From Selenobaculum gibii (GTDB lineage: Bacteria > Bacillota > Negativicutes > ICN-92133): a stretch of 64,000 nucleotides of DNA. Shown here piece after piece: positions 1 through 9,162 of this stretch. Below the pieces are notes generated by a model that saw only the letters and a program-made list of their open reading frames with translations, was not told the DNA's origin and did not search any database. The stretch lies in assembly GCF_030273445.1 (NCBI RefSeq), contig NZ_CP120678.1:783501-847500 (forward strand), in the 5' to 3' direction. Position numbers and translations under genes: made by a program. Within the stretch, counting starts at the first letter, position 1. Every line of letters begins with the position of its first letter.

Positions 1-2
1 AA

Positions 3-935
3 GCAGTATTAGCTCATGGTGGGCGTGGTGGACGTGGTAATGCAAAGTTTGTAAATAGTGTAAATCGTGCCCCAACTTTTGCTGAAATGGGTGAACCAGG
101 AGAAGAAAGAGTTTTACAACTAGAATTAAAACTTTTAGCCGATGTTGGTTTGGTAGGTTATCCGAGTGTTGGGAAGTCCAGTATTATTTCTATGGTGTCA
201 GCTGCGAGACCTGAAATTGCAGCATATCACTTCACGACATTAGTTCCTGTGCTTGGTGTTGTTAGCCTTGGCGAGGGACATAGTTTTGTTATGGCAGATA
301 TTCCAGGACTTATTGAAGGTGCCCATGAAGGTGTTGGTTTAGGACATGACTTCTTACGGCATGTTGAGCGAACAAAGATTATTTTACATGTAATAGATGT
401 TTCTGGAATAGAAGGGCGCGATCCTATAGAGGATTACCATCGAATTAATAAAGAACTTCGTTTATACAATGAAAGATTAGCAAAACGTCCACAGATTATC
501 GCGGCAAATAAAATGGATATTCCTGAGGCAAAAGAAAATTATGAGAAATTAAAAGCTTTTGCAAACGAGCAAGGGATTGAAATCTTCCCGGTATCCGCAG
601 CAACGAATGAGGGATTAAAACCATTAATTGAGCGCGTATCACAAATGCTCGATGAATATGTAGAAGAGCCGGAAGCAATTGAAGAAGTTAAAGTTTATCA
701 GGCAAAACCTGATGATGAAATTACAATTTCGCGTGATGAAGCAGGTGATTTTGTCGTTAAAGGGAAATATATTGAAAAACTAGTTGCGATGACGAATTTT
801 GAGAATGATGAAGCGCTGCAAAGATTCCAATATATTTGGCGTGTAAAGGGCATAGAGGATATGTTAAAGGCGCATGGGGTAAAAGAAGGCGACACCGTTC
901 ACATCGGTACAATGGAATTTGACTATAAAGAATAG
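3..935 (+). CDS. obgE: GTPase Obg/CgtA (5' end outside window)
   Basis: Obg binds the 50S subunit and works in ribosome maturation and stress signalling. The reading frame is open from base 3, so the N-terminal Obg fold lies mostly outside the window; the visible part starts in the glycine-rich segment ([13 protein letters not shown]). The GTPase domain shows G1 [10 protein letters not shown]3 DIPG, G4 NKMD and G5 SAA. After it comes the C-terminal OCT domain of about 70 residues. The end is followed after 11 bases by yhbY, a common Firmicutes arrangement. Family assignment is certain; only the start is unseen. Confidence 0.97.
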   Translation, partial: AVLAHGGRGGRGNAKFVNSVNRAPTFAEMGEPGEERVLQLELKLLADVGLVGYPSVGKSSIISMVSAARPEIAAYHFTTLVPVLGVVSLGEGHSFVMADIPGLIEGAHEGVGLGHDFLRHVERTKIILHVIDVSGIEGRDPIEDYHRINKELRLYNERLAKRPQIIAANKMDIPEAKENYEKLKAFANEQGIEIFPVSAATNEGLKPLIERVSQMLDEYVEEPEAIEEVKVYQAKPDDEITISRDEAGDFVVKGKYIEKLVAMTNFENDEALQRFQYIWRVKGIEDMLKAHGVKEGDTVHIGTMEFDYKE

Positions 936-946
936 GAGCGATTTAT

Positions 947-1258
947 TTGATAAGAAACACACTAACGGGAAAACAAAAGAGGTTTTTACGTGCGATGGGA
1001 TCGACTTTAGATCCAGTTGTACAGATTGGTAAAGGGGGACTTGTACCTTCGATTGTGACAAGTGCCCTGGATGCTATTCAAGCACGTGAATTGATTAAAG
1101 TAAAGGTGTTGCAAAATTGCCTTGAAGACCCTAGAGCTGTAATTGAAACGCTTGCGGATCGTACGAATACGGATTTAGTACAAATTATCGGTCGAAATGG
1201 TCTTTTATATAAGAAAAATTTTGAAAAAACCAAAATTGAACTCCCAAAATCGAAGTAA
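947..1258 (+). CDS. yhbY: YhbY-family CRM-domain RNA-binding protein
   Basis: A 103-residue single CRM-domain protein, the usual full length. It begins LTGKQKRFLRAMGSTLDP and has the GKGG loop (QIGKGGLVPS) expected of the KH-like RNA-binding fold. The family associates with pre-50S particles, which fits its place directly after obgE. The start is TTG with AGGAGCG six bases upstream; there is no better ATG. It probably shares the obgE transcript and leads into proB 15 bases later. Confidence 0.93.
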   Translation: MIRNTLTGKQKRFLRAMGSTLDPVVQIGKGGLVPSIVTSALDAIQARELIKVKVLQNCLEDPRAVIETLADRTNTDLVQIIGRNGLLYKKNFEKTKIELPKSK

Positions 1259-1273
1259 ATAGAGGTAGTTTCC

Positions 1274-2371
1274 ATGGATACAAGAGCTGAGCTGAAAAAA
1301 GCAAAACGTATTGTGATTAAAGTTGGTACAAGTACGTTAACTTATAGTACAGGAAAATTAAATTTTTCAAGGATAGAAAAATTAGTTCGTGAACTTTCTG
1401 ATTTAGCAAACCAAGGAAAAGAGATTATATTAGTTACGTCTGGTGCCGTTGGTGCAGGAATGGATCGGATGGGACTTAAAGAAAGACCTAAAACGATTCC
1501 TGAAAAGCAAGCATTAGCTGCAGTTGGGCAAGGCATTCTCATGCATACATATGAGAAAATTTTTGGTGAGTATGGACAAACTGTTGCACAAGTTTTATTA
1601 ACAAGGGAAAATTCTCTGCAGCATCATCAATATACACATTGTCGAAATGCATTATTGACGTTATTGCATATGGGAGTTATTCCAGTCATTAATGAAAATG
1701 ATGCGGTGGCAGTAGAAGAATTGAAAATCGGCGATAATGATACTTTATCAGCAACTGTTGCAACTTTAGTTGATGCAGATGTGTTAATTATACTATCGGA
1801 TATTGAGGGCTTATATACAGCAAATCCGCAAACCGATAAAACGGCAAAACTTATTTCAGAAATAAAAGAGATTACACCGGAGATAGACGCTCTCGCTGGC
1901 GGGGCAGGATCTAAGCTAGGTACAGGTGGTATGTTTACTAAAATTCAAGCGGCTAAAATTGCTGGTAATGCTGGTGTTACTATGCTGATTGCATCAGGCA
2001 GTCGAGAAGGTATTGTTTGTGATATATTAGAAGGTAAATCTTTTGGTACAATTTTTCCCGCAAAAGAGGCACATTTAAAAGTGCGAAAAAGTTGGCTGGC
2101 CTTTGGGACAAGGATTGTTGGTGAAGTATCGGTAGATGCTGGGTGTCAAGCAGCGCTTTTAAATGAAGGATCAAGTTTACTTGCGGTTGGTATTACAAAA
2201 GCTTGCGGAAAGTTTTCGAAAGGCGATACTGTACGGATTTTATCTGAACATGGACAAGAAATTGCACGTGGAATGATTAATTATAATGCGGACCAGTTGA
2301 ACCTTATTTTAGGCAAATCCACGAAAGAAATAAAGAATATTCTAGGTGTATTAGCGGTAGATGAATTCTAG
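1274..2371 (+). CDS. proB: Glutamate 5-kinase, C-terminus altered by a tandem duplication
   Basis: ProB phosphorylates glutamate in the first step of proline synthesis. The amino-acid kinase domain covers roughly residues 8-250 (GTSTLTYSTG near the start, EIILVTSGAVGAGMDRMG, IGDNDTLSATVA), followed by a PUA domain at about 275-360. The gene ends VDEF because a 26-bp duplication (2339-2390) puts a TAG in frame. The base sequence after the second copy would encode VVHRDNMILMA and a stop at 2427, which resembles the normal ProB tail (EVIHRDN type). The predicted ancestral length is 375 residues against 365 now. Most of the PUA domain is intact, so activity may be kept. Confidence 0.95.
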   Translation: MDTRAELKKAKRIVIKVGTSTLTYSTGKLNFSRIEKLVRELSDLANQGKEIILVTSGAVGAGMDRMGLKERPKTIPEKQALAAVGQGILMHTYEKIFGEYGQTVAQVLLTRENSLQHHQYTHCRNALLTLLHMGVIPVINENDAVAVEELKIGDNDTLSATVATLVDADVLIILSDIEGLYTANPQTDKTAKLISEIKEITPEIDALAGGAGSKLGTGGMFTKIQAAKIAGNAGVTMLIASGSREGIVCDILEGKSFGTIFPAKEAHLKVRKSWLAFGTRIVGEVSVDAGCQAALLNEGSSLLAVGITKACGKFSKGDTVRILSEHGQEIARGMINYNADQLNLILGKSTKEIKNILGVLAVDEF

Positions 2372-2390
2372 GTGTATTAGCGGTAGATGA
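2339..2390 (+). repeat. 26-bp perfect tandem duplication in the end of proB
   Basis: Two identical 26-base copies lie head to tail at 2339-2364 and 2365-2390. Because 26 is not a multiple of three, the second copy shifts the frame and supplies the TAG stop at 2369-2371. Removing one copy restores a longer, family-like ProB C-terminus. The exactness suggests a recent slippage event or a phase-variable site; an assembly error is the other explanation. Confidence 0.9.
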
Positions 2391-2432
2391 AGTTGTTCAT
2401 CGTGATAATATGATTTTGATGGCATAAATGGG

Positions 2433-2480
2433 AGCTGGTGCGAATGATGACTTACATTCAACCAGCTTATTATTTTGATT
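2433..2480 (+). terminator. Probable terminator after proB
   Basis: AGCTGGT at 2433-2439 pairs with ACCAGCT at 2461-2467, with an inner GAATG/CATTC stem, followed by a T-rich stretch. It lies just beyond the ancestral proB stop (2427). The AT-rich 150 bases from here to proA show no gene and probably hold the proA promoter. Confidence 0.6.
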
Positions 2481-2645
2481 GACGAATATAGTTGCAACAT
2501 ATAGAATAATTCTTATACATAATTGTAAGGCTCTTATAATATTTTTATTTGATTTGTAAAATATATTTTCATTATTTCTTTTTAAGTAGATAAGTCCTTT
2601 AATGTATTTGCGAAATACATATTATTTTTAGAAAGGTTGATCTTT

Positions 2646-3899
2646 ATGGATTATATTGCGCAATTGGAAGAAAAAGCGAAATTGGCTAATCAGGCAGCTA
2701 GGGTTATGGCTGTTTTATCAACGACTGAAAAAAATAATGCTTTATATGCTATGGCTAAAGCTTTAGAGGAAAAACAAGGTTTTATTATAAATGAAAATAA
2801 AAAAGATTTGGCAAATGGTAAGGAAAAAGGACTATCGACTGCTTTATTAGATCGTCTGATGTTAGATGAAGCAAGGATTCAAGCAATGGCTGAGGGTCTT
2901 AGGCAGACTGCTGCTTTGCCTGATCCAATTGGTGAAGGAATATCGTCTACGCGTCGCCCAAATGGCTTAGAAATCCAAAAAGTCCGCGTTCCACTTGGTG
3001 TAATTGGAATTATTTATGAAGCTAGACCAAATGTTACTGTAGATGCAGCGGGATTATGTTTGAAATCTGGAAATGCAGTAATTTTGCGTGGTGGTTCAGA
3101 GGCAATCCAATCGAATATGGCCATTGTAAAAGTTATTGGTGAAACCATGGAAAAATCTGGTCTCCCTAAAGGCGCGCTTGGGTTCATAGACACAACCGAT
3201 CGAAAAGTAGTAAATGCGATGTTAAAATTAAATCAATATTTAGATGTCATTATCCCACGTGGCGGTGCTGGATTAATAAAAACTGTTGTTGAAAATAGTT
3301 CTGTACCAGTGATTGAGACGGGGACTGGTGTTTGTCATACCTATGTAGATGAAACAGCAGATTTTACTATGGCAATGAATATTGCACTAAATGCAAAGGT
3401 GTCCCGACCAGCAGTTTGCAATGCCATGGAAACTTTACTTGTACATCAAGCAATTGCAAGCGATTTTCTCCCAACGATGTTAGAGCAATTCATTGAGGTG
3501 GGGGTAGAAATTCGTGGTTGTAGTGAAACGCAAAAATATCACTCTGCTGTCATTGCAGCAACAGAAGAAGATTGGCAAGCCGAGTATGGAGATCTGATTT
3601 TAGCGATAAAAGTAGTAGAGAATATTGATGAAGCTATAGAGCATATTGCTAAATACAATACAAAACACTCGGAAACAATTGTCACGAAAGACTATGATAT
3701 GGCGCGTAAATTTCAACAAGAGGTGGATGCGGCAGCTGTATATGTGAATGCATCTACTCGTTTTACTGATGGTTTTGAATTTGGTTTTGGTGCTGAGATT
3801 GGAATTAGCACACAAAAACTTCATGCACGTGGTCCGATGGGGTTGCCTGAACTAACAAGTATTAAGTATTTAATTTCAGGTTCAGGGCAAATTAGATAA
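2646..3899 (+). CDS. proA: Gamma-glutamyl phosphate reductase
   Basis: ProA reduces gamma-glutamyl phosphate to glutamate semialdehyde, the step after ProB. The 417-residue protein is of normal length and matches an aldehyde-dehydrogenase-fold reductase, with YEARPNVTVDAAGLCLKSGN, LRGGSEAIQSN and the catalytic cysteine region SRPAVCNAMETLL. The ATG at 2646 is chosen over an upstream TTG because GAAAGG (2631-2636) is nine bases in front of it. Although proBA is a known pair, about 270 bases separate them here, so proA may have its own promoter. Confidence 0.96.
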   Translation: MDYIAQLEEKAKLANQAARVMAVLSTTEKNNALYAMAKALEEKQGFIINENKKDLANGKEKGLSTALLDRLMLDEARIQAMAEGLRQTAALPDPIGEGISSTRRPNGLEIQKVRVPLGVIGIIYEARPNVTVDAAGLCLKSGNAVILRGGSEAIQSNMAIVKVIGETMEKSGLPKGALGFIDTTDRKVVNAMLKLNQYLDVIIPRGGAGLIKTVVENSSVPVIETGTGVCHTYVDETADFTMAMNIALNAKVSRPAVCNAMETLLVHQAIASDFLPTMLEQFIEVGVEIRGCSETQKYHSAVIAATEEDWQAEYGDLILAIKVVENIDEAIEHIAKYNTKHSETIVTKDYDMARKFQQEVDAAAVYVNASTRFTDGFEFGFGAEIGISTQKLHARGPMGLPELTSIKYLISGSGQIR

Positions 3900-4055
3900 A
3901 TGAATAGGTTTATTGCATATATACGAGCGTTTTATGCATATATTCAAACGCCGAAAGGAAGGTATGATTTTTTAGATTTTTTACGTGCCTTCCTTATCAT
4001 AATTTTAGTCAGCGTATTTATTGGTGCATTTTTACAAGAATTGATGAAGTTATAA
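3900..4055 (+). CDS. Small membrane protein coupled to proA
   Basis: A 51-codon frame starts with an ATG that directly follows the proA TAA, so translation could be coupled. The product begins MNRFIAYIRAFYAYI, has a charged middle (PKGRYDFLDF) and one clear membrane segment (FLIIILVSVFIGAFL), then ends LQELMKL. The layout, a basic amphipathic start and a single hydrophobic helix, is typical of real small membrane proteins. I do not recognise a family. No independent Shine-Dalgarno is clear. nadD starts 25 bases later. Confidence 0.55.
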   Translation: MNRFIAYIRAFYAYIQTPKGRYDFLDFLRAFLIIILVSVFIGAFLQELMKL

Positions 4056-4080
4056 GAGATAGTTTATAAAAGGACTGTAT

Positions 4081-4710
4081 ATGGGAGCATTTATCATGAT
4101 AGAAAAAGTACGGAAAATCGGTATTATGGGAGGAACTTTTGATCCGATTCATATTGGGCATTTAGTAACTGCTGAAGCTGTTCGAAATGAGTATTCTTTA
4201 GATCGTGTATTATTTATACCAGCGGCAAATCCACCACATAAAAAAGATCAACATGTCACGCCTGCAATTCATCGTTATATTATGACGGCGATGGCAACGT
4301 ATTCAAATCCTTTTTTTCATGTTTCCTCAATAGAAATGGATCGCCCAGGCCCTTCGTATACGATTGATACGATTTATGAATTGAGAAAAAGGTATGGAAC
4401 GCAGACGGAAATTTATTTTATTACAGGTGCGGATGCGATTCAGGAAATTCCTACTTGGGATAGAATTGAGGAACTACTTGGAATCTGCCATTTTATTGCT
4501 GCTACTAGACCTGGCTGTGTACCTAGTGTAGATAATATAAAAGAGCACTTTGGTGAATTAGGAGAGCAAAAAATTCATCGCTTAAATACCCCTGAGCTAG
4601 AAATATCTTCAACGGATATTCGTGAACGTATAAAAAAAGGATATTCTATAAAATATATTGTTCCGGAGAGTGTGGAAAATTATATTATAAAAGAAGGTTT
4701 ATATCTGTAA
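4081..4710 (+). CDS. nadD: Nicotinate-nucleotide adenylyltransferase
   Basis: NadD adenylates nicotinate mononucleotide in NAD synthesis. The nucleotidyltransferase signature is complete: GGTFDPIHIGHL (HxGH motif) near the start and ISSTDIRERI near the end, in a protein of about 209 residues. Two starts are possible: ATG 4081, with AGGA six bases upstream, and ATG 4096, with GGGA upstream; both leave the fold intact. nadD, yqeK, lcp and rsfS follow one another as in many Firmicutes, here interrupted by a small RRM gene. Confidence 0.96.
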   Translation: MGAFIMIEKVRKIGIMGGTFDPIHIGHLVTAEAVRNEYSLDRVLFIPAANPPHKKDQHVTPAIHRYIMTAMATYSNPFFHVSSIEMDRPGPSYTIDTIYELRKRYGTQTEIYFITGADAIQEIPTWDRIEELLGICHFIAATRPGCVPSVDNIKEHFGELGEQKIHRLNTPELEISSTDIRERIKKGYSIKYIVPESVENYIIKEGLYL

Positions 4711-4796
4711 AAAATAAAAATGTTGGCATATATTTTGGTATATTTGTACATACTGTTAGAGTAGTGCAAAGTCCATAGAAAGAGAGGTGATGGAAA

Positions 4797-5048
4797 GTGA
4801 CGAAAACTCTCTATGTCGGCAATCTACCATGGTCAACTACAGACGAAGCGTTAATGGAAGCTTTCAGTGCTTATGGCGGTGTAGTATCGAGTAGAATTAT
4901 TACAGATAGGGAAACTGGTCGCTCAAGAGGTTTTGGTTTTGTAGAAGTTGATGATAGTGATGCCGATAAGATGGTATCAGCTATGAATGGTACAGACTTC
5001 GGGGGTAGACAAATCGTGGTTAACGAAGCAAAACCTCGGCAAGACTAA
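4797..5048 (+). CDS. Single-RRM RNA-binding protein
   Basis: This 83-residue protein is one RNA-recognition motif. RNP2 is LYVGNL at residues 4-9 and RNP1 is RGFGFVEV in the middle, both complete. Bacterial single-RRM proteins of this size are RNA chaperone-like and often cold-induced, but no role can be read here. The start is GTG at 4797 after GAGAGGTGA. It sits alone between nadD and yqeK with its own terminator (5068-5113), so it probably has its own promoter in the 86 bases after nadD. Confidence 0.93.
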   Translation: MTKTLYVGNLPWSTTDEALMEAFSAYGGVVSSRIITDRETGRSRGFGFVEVDDSDADKMVSAMNGTDFGGRQIVVNEAKPRQD

Positions 5049-5067
5049 AATAATATAGTATAATACT

Positions 5068-5113
5068 AAAGGGTATTGCAGCGAATTTTTGCAGTACCCT
5101 TATAGTTTTTTCG
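5068..5113 (+). terminator. Terminator after the RRM gene
   Basis: AAGGGTA (5068-5074) pairs with TACCCTT (5095-5101), with TTGC/GCAG inside, followed by ATAGTTTTTTC. It is a clear intrinsic terminator on the plus strand. Confidence 0.85.
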
Positions 5114-5205
5114 ATTTATCGTAATCAAAGAAAATAACTTCCTTCAAATAAAGGAATGCAGGATAATTTTCAGCTTTAGCGAATTTAGCAGAAGAAGGTG
5201 ATTTT

Positions 5206-5784
5206 GTGGAATTTAATGAGCTAAAGAAAATTTTAATGACAAAGTTAACGAATAAAAGATATCAGCATTCTCTGGGAGTTGCTGATACGGCGGCGTTATT
5301 AGCAAAGCGCTTCGGCTGTTGTATTGAAAAAGCGAAGATAGCTGGACTTATGCATGACTGTGCAAGAGCATTTTCAAATGAGGAATTACTGCTTATGGCG
5401 AGTGACCTTGAAATCCAGGTTGGGGCGATTGAGAGGAAATCACCAGTTTTATTACATGCTTACGTTGGTGCCATGATTATTGAGAAGACCTATGGGATAT
5501 TTGATGTCGAAATACAACAAGCGATTCGTAACCATACAACGGGTGGGAAAAGCATGGGGCTTCTTGATAAGATTATTTATTTGGCTGATGTAATTGAGCC
5601 ATCACGTAATTTTTCTGGAGTTGAAAAATTGCGTGAATTAGCAAAGCAAGATTTAGATGTAGCCGTTTTAGCTGCATTAGATCAATCTATTATACATATC
5701 ATAATGCAAAAAGGTTTAGTTCACCCTGATACAATTTTTGCGCGTAATGAACTTTTGTTAAAGGATGAATACATGGATGGGTAA
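5206..5784 (+). CDS. yqeK: HD-domain hydrolase YqeK (Ap4A hydrolase family)
   Basis: The 192-residue protein has the metal-binding HD pattern: HSLGVADTA, then MHDCAR, then a histidine in the NHTTG segment, then YLADVIEPSR. Members of the YqeK family hydrolyse diadenosine tetraphosphate symmetrically. It is downstream of nadD, the usual neighbourhood. The start is GTG at 5206 behind GAAGAAGGTG. Its last codons overlap the next gene by up to 20 bases, which suggests translational coupling. Confidence 0.93.
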   Translation: MEFNELKKILMTKLTNKRYQHSLGVADTAALLAKRFGCCIEKAKIAGLMHDCARAFSNEELLLMASDLEIQVGAIERKSPVLLHAYVGAMIIEKTYGIFDVEIQQAIRNHTTGGKSMGLLDKIIYLADVIEPSRNFSGVEKLRELAKQDLDVAVLAALDQSIIHIIMQKGLVHPDTIFARNELLLKDEYMDG

Positions 5785-6769
5785 GTTAAATCAAAAAGTA
5801 CGAAAAAAGCGGAGACTTAGGATAGACCGCTGTATTCTGCTGATTATTATTTTAATTGTCGCATGTTTTGCAATTGGCTTTCTTATAAAAGGTGTATATG
5901 CGGTGGGGCAAAATGCATATCAATTTTGTCAGAATATAAGTCAAGATTATCAGAAGAGAATGAGTTTCCAAGCGAAGTTTCAGAGTGAAAAATTTAAAAA
6001 TTACACGAATATACTTCTCATTGGTGTCGATGATGGTGATATTGATAATGCAGGGATGGCAAAACGGGCTGATGCTCTAATGATGATGAGCATCAATCAT
6101 GAGACGGGAAGTTTAGAAATAGTATCAATTCCAAGGGATACTTATGTAAATATTCCGGGGAGAAATACACTGGGACGTATAGCACAGGCGTATAGTTATG
6201 GGGAGACACAATTGACGGTAAGAACTGTCGAAGAGTTATTAAAAATTCCGATAAACCATTATATTGTGGTTGACTGGGATACTTTTGTTGGAGTCATAGA
6301 TACTCTTGGGGGAATTGATTTATATGTTGAAAATGATATGTATTATGAAGATCCTTATGCAAATTTAGTCATTGACTTAAAAAAAGGATTTCAACATTTA
6401 GATGGAGTATCTGCTGGGAAATATGTACGGTATCGAAGCGATGATTTAGCTGATATCGGGCGAGTTCAAAGACATCAGAGAATATTAAAGGCAATTTATA
6501 CACAAGCTCTGCATGTAGATGCTATTGTTAAAATACCGGAAATATTTGATATCATAAATAAAAATGTTACGACAAGCTTGTCAGCCTTTGATGTAGCAAA
6601 GATAATAAAGTATGTAGATCATGTGAGTCAAGACTCAATAAGAACCCAAATGATTCCTGGAGATTTAAAAACGATGAATAATGAAAATGTTTGGGTGATA
6701 AACGAGGGCGAATTAAATCGTCTTCTAGATCAAATATTTATTGATAATGATAAAATAAAAACTGAGTAG
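5765..6769 (+). CDS. LytR-CpsA-Psr (LCP) family cell-wall polymer ligase
   Basis: LCP proteins transfer undecaprenyl-linked polymers to peptidoglycan on the outer face of the membrane. The protein has a basic start, one membrane segment (ILLIIILIVACFAIGFLI, about residues 24-41) and then the LCP domain with NILLIGVDDGD, KRADALMMMSI, SIPRDTYVNIPG and RYRSDDLADIGR. The listed ATG overlaps yqeK; an ATG at 5777 is equally possible and leaves a better distance to the AAAGG at 5760. rsfS follows after 18 bases. Confidence 0.93.
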   Translation: MNTWMGKLNQKVRKKRRLRIDRCILLIIILIVACFAIGFLIKGVYAVGQNAYQFCQNISQDYQKRMSFQAKFQSEKFKNYTNILLIGVDDGDIDNAGMAKRADALMMMSINHETGSLEIVSIPRDTYVNIPGRNTLGRIAQAYSYGETQLTVRTVEELLKIPINHYIVVDWDTFVGVIDTLGGIDLYVENDMYYEDPYANLVIDLKKGFQHLDGVSAGKYVRYRSDDLADIGRVQRHQRILKAIYTQALHVDAIVKIPEIFDIINKNVTTSLSAFDVAKIIKYVDHVSQDSIRTQMIPGDLKTMNNENVWVINEGELNRLLDQIFIDNDKIKTE

Positions 6770-6787
6770 TTTGTTTAGGAGGAAAAA

Positions 6788-7138
6788 ATGAATATTAAAA
6801 GTGAAAAATTAAGTGAAATGATAGCAAAAGCAGCGAGTGATAAAAAGGCTCGAGATATTGTAATTATGGATATGAAAGACATATCTTTAGTTACAGATTA
6901 CTTTATTGTGTGTAGTGCAAATTCTAGTACACAAGTTAAAGCGATAGCAGATAATATAGAGGATGAATTAGGAAGAGAAAACATCTTTTTCACACATAAA
7001 GAAGGATATCGTGAAGGCAGATGGATATTACTAGACTATAATGATTGTGTAGTACACATTTTTGTTGAAGAAGAACGTCAATTTTATAATATTGAACGTT
7101 TATGGGGCGATGCGCCGACAACTAGATATGAAGATTAG
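6788..7138 (+). CDS. rsfS: Ribosomal silencing factor RsfS
   Basis: RsfS binds uL14 on the 50S subunit and blocks subunit joining under poor nutrition. The 116-residue length and the sequence (IVIMDMKDISLVTDYFIVCS, then VVHIFVEEERQFYNIERLW) are typical of this family. AGGAGG lies seven bases before the ATG. It closes the nadD-yqeK-lcp-rsfS group, and the next gene begins only a few bases later. Confidence 0.96.
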   Translation: MNIKSEKLSEMIAKAASDKKARDIVIMDMKDISLVTDYFIVCSANSSTQVKAIADNIEDELGRENIFFTHKEGYREGRWILLDYNDCVVHIFVEEERQFYNIERLWGDAPTTRYED

Positions 7139-7147
7139 AGGATGCAT

Positions 7148-8023
7148 ATGAGTGATAAAGAAAATAACAGACTAAAACCAAGTACAGTTGCTACTTTGGA
7201 AGTAGTAAGAAAAAGTGAAATGGGTGCTTTCTTAGACGCTGGCACAGGGAATACTTCTGATGATATTTTATTGCATAAAACGCAGCAGATTCGTTCGGTT
7301 GAAATAGGTGAAAAGGTGGATGTTTTTTTATACCTTGATCCTAAGGGGCGGCTTACTGCGAGTATGAGAGTGCCGCAAATGCGAGTTGGACAAATAGCCC
7401 GTGTGAATATTATCAATACGAGTAAAGATGGTGCTTTTGTGGATGTTGGAGCTGAGCGTGGTATTTTTATGCCATATGCAGGCATGCGCGGTAAAGTACA
7501 AGTTGGTGAAAAAGTATGGGCAAAACTATATATTGATAAATCAGGACGACTTGCAGTTACTATGGAAGTTGAAGATGAATTAAGAAGAGCTTCAAAACCA
7601 GCGGAAGGAATTAAAGTTGGCGATAAAGTAAAAGGCACGGTTTACAATTATACTGATCAAGGTGCATTTATTTTTACTGAAGCGCGCAATATTGCCTTTA
7701 TGTATAATGGCGAAATGATTTCTAGACCTAGAGTAGGGGAAGAGGTAGAAGTTAGAGTTACTTTTTTGCGCGAAGATGGCAGATTGAATGTATCTATGCG
7801 CCCAGTGAAAGAAAATGCCATTGTAGTTGATGCTGAAAAAATTCTAAATTTACTCAAAACTCGTGGTGGTAAAATGCCTTATAGTGATGAAACCTCAGCA
7901 GAAGTAATAAAAGATAAGTTCAATATTAGTAAATCTGCTTTTAAAAGAGCAATGGGATCATTATTAAAAAATGAGCTAATTGAACAAAAAGATGGATGGA
8001 CATTTTTGAAAAACAACGAATAA
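7148..8023 (+). CDS. cvfB: CvfB/YitL-family S1 RNA-binding protein
   Basis: The protein is built of successive S1-type OB folds followed by a winged helix, the CvfB layout: an N-terminal S1-like unit (EMGAFLDAG), a second (KDGAFVDVGAERGIFMP), a third (DQGAFIFTEARNIAFMY), then a helical C-terminus (GKMPYSDETSAEVIKDKFN). CvfB binds RNA and affects virulence-factor expression in Staphylococcus; its general role is not settled. I place the start at ATG 7148, because the ATG at 7142 lies inside the AGAGGA Shine-Dalgarno. Confidence 0.88.
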   Translation: MSDKENNRLKPSTVATLEVVRKSEMGAFLDAGTGNTSDDILLHKTQQIRSVEIGEKVDVFLYLDPKGRLTASMRVPQMRVGQIARVNIINTSKDGAFVDVGAERGIFMPYAGMRGKVQVGEKVWAKLYIDKSGRLAVTMEVEDELRRASKPAEGIKVGDKVKGTVYNYTDQGAFIFTEARNIAFMYNGEMISRPRVGEEVEVRVTFLREDGRLNVSMRPVKENAIVVDAEKILNLLKTRGGKMPYSDETSAEVIKDKFNISKSAFKRAMGSLLKNELIEQKDGWTFLKNNE

Positions 8024-8140
8024 GATTTTATGTTTAATTTTTGGCAGGATTTTTTTCCACAGATAGCGAATTTGATAAAAAAATGTAGTTCTAATTTTAA
8101 GCAAGGGATACTAAATGTTATATAGAGTGGAGGAATTTCG

Positions 8141-9073
8141 ATGAGTGACAATACTGTTGATAAAAAAGGAATTTTACTAGAAACTGGTACAAATGAATTT
8201 GAAATTGTAGAGTTTAATATTGGTAAAGTTAGTTATGGAATTAACGTAGCAAAAGTTCGTGAAGTTATCAATCGTGATTCGGTTACCGTTACTAAAATGC
8301 CACAGGTTCATCCATTTGTAGATGGTTTATTTACTTTACGTGGCAGAGTAATGCCTTTAGTCAATTTACCGCGTTGTTTAAATGAAGGTGGAGAAATTGA
8401 GCCTAAAAATATAATTGTTACGGAAATTAATAATTATAATATGGGATTTTTAGTCGATACTGTATCAAGGATACATCGCATTTCATGGACTGAGATGGAA
8501 CCTGCTCCTAATGTTGGAGATACATCTATGGTTGTTGGTGTAATTAAGATGAGTGATAAAATTGTTCTTTTGCTTGACTTTGAAAAGATCATTGCTGAAA
8601 TTAATCCTGAAATTAATGCAAAATTAACTACTTTTGAAGATACTCATGATGATATTAAGGAAAAAAGAACGAAACAGCCGATTGTTGTAGCGGAAGATTC
8701 TCCAATGTTACGTGATCTTTTAGTTGGAACATTACATGAGGCTGGATATCGTAATGTACATGAATATAGTAATGGTAAATTGGCATGGGAAGCGTTAAGT
8801 AGAATTTCTAGAGAAGATAAACCAGTGTCGGAAAGTGTAAAAATGATTATTTCTGACATTGAGATGCCGCAAATGGACGGACATCATTTATTGACATTGG
8901 TTCGTGCAGATCAACGTTTAAAAGAAGTACCTTTGGTATTTTTCTCTTCGTTAATTAATGATGAAATGCGCCGTAAAGGTGAGTCTATTGGTGCAAATGG
9001 TCAGATTTCAAAACCAGAAATTGCACAATTGATAGATTTAATTGATACTTTAATTTTTGGTAAGCATGATTGA
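8141..9073 (+). CDS. cheV: Chemotaxis coupling/response protein CheV
   Basis: CheV joins a CheW-type scaffold domain (about residues 18-155, with FNIGKVSYGINVAKVREV and LRGRVMPLVNL) to a receiver domain (about 172-305, with PIVVAEDSPMLRDLL and the phosphoacceptor in IISDIEMPQMDG). It couples receptors to CheA and is thought to adapt signalling when phosphorylated. A good GTGGAGG precedes the ATG. It stands alone, ending in a strong terminator. No other chemotaxis gene is in the window. Confidence 0.96.
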   Translation: MSDNTVDKKGILLETGTNEFEIVEFNIGKVSYGINVAKVREVINRDSVTVTKMPQVHPFVDGLFTLRGRVMPLVNLPRCLNEGGEIEPKNIIVTEINNYNMGFLVDTVSRIHRISWTEMEPAPNVGDTSMVVGVIKMSDKIVLLLDFEKIIAEINPEINAKLTTFEDTHDDIKEKRTKQPIVVAEDSPMLRDLLVGTLHEAGYRNVHEYSNGKLAWEALSRISREDKPVSESVKMIISDIEMPQMDGHHLLTLVRADQRLKEVPLVFFSSLINDEMRRKGESIGANGQISKPEIAQLIDLIDTLIFGKHD

Positions 9074-9095
9074 TTCATTTAGAAAAGATGGTTAT

Positions 9096-9141
9096 AATAG
9101 GAATGAGGAATAATTTTATCCTTATTCCTATTATTTTTTAT
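9096..9141 (+). terminator. Terminator after cheV
   Basis: A 14-bp stem with one wobble pair (9096-9109 with 9119-9132) and a T-rich tail. Confidence 0.9.
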
Positions 9142-9162
9142 ATAAGGCTGTGAAGCAGAGTT

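Noticed and set aside
7135-7638. 167-codon minus-strand frame over cvfB
   Set aside because: Antisense shadow of an S1-domain gene; no ribosome site and unnatural composition.
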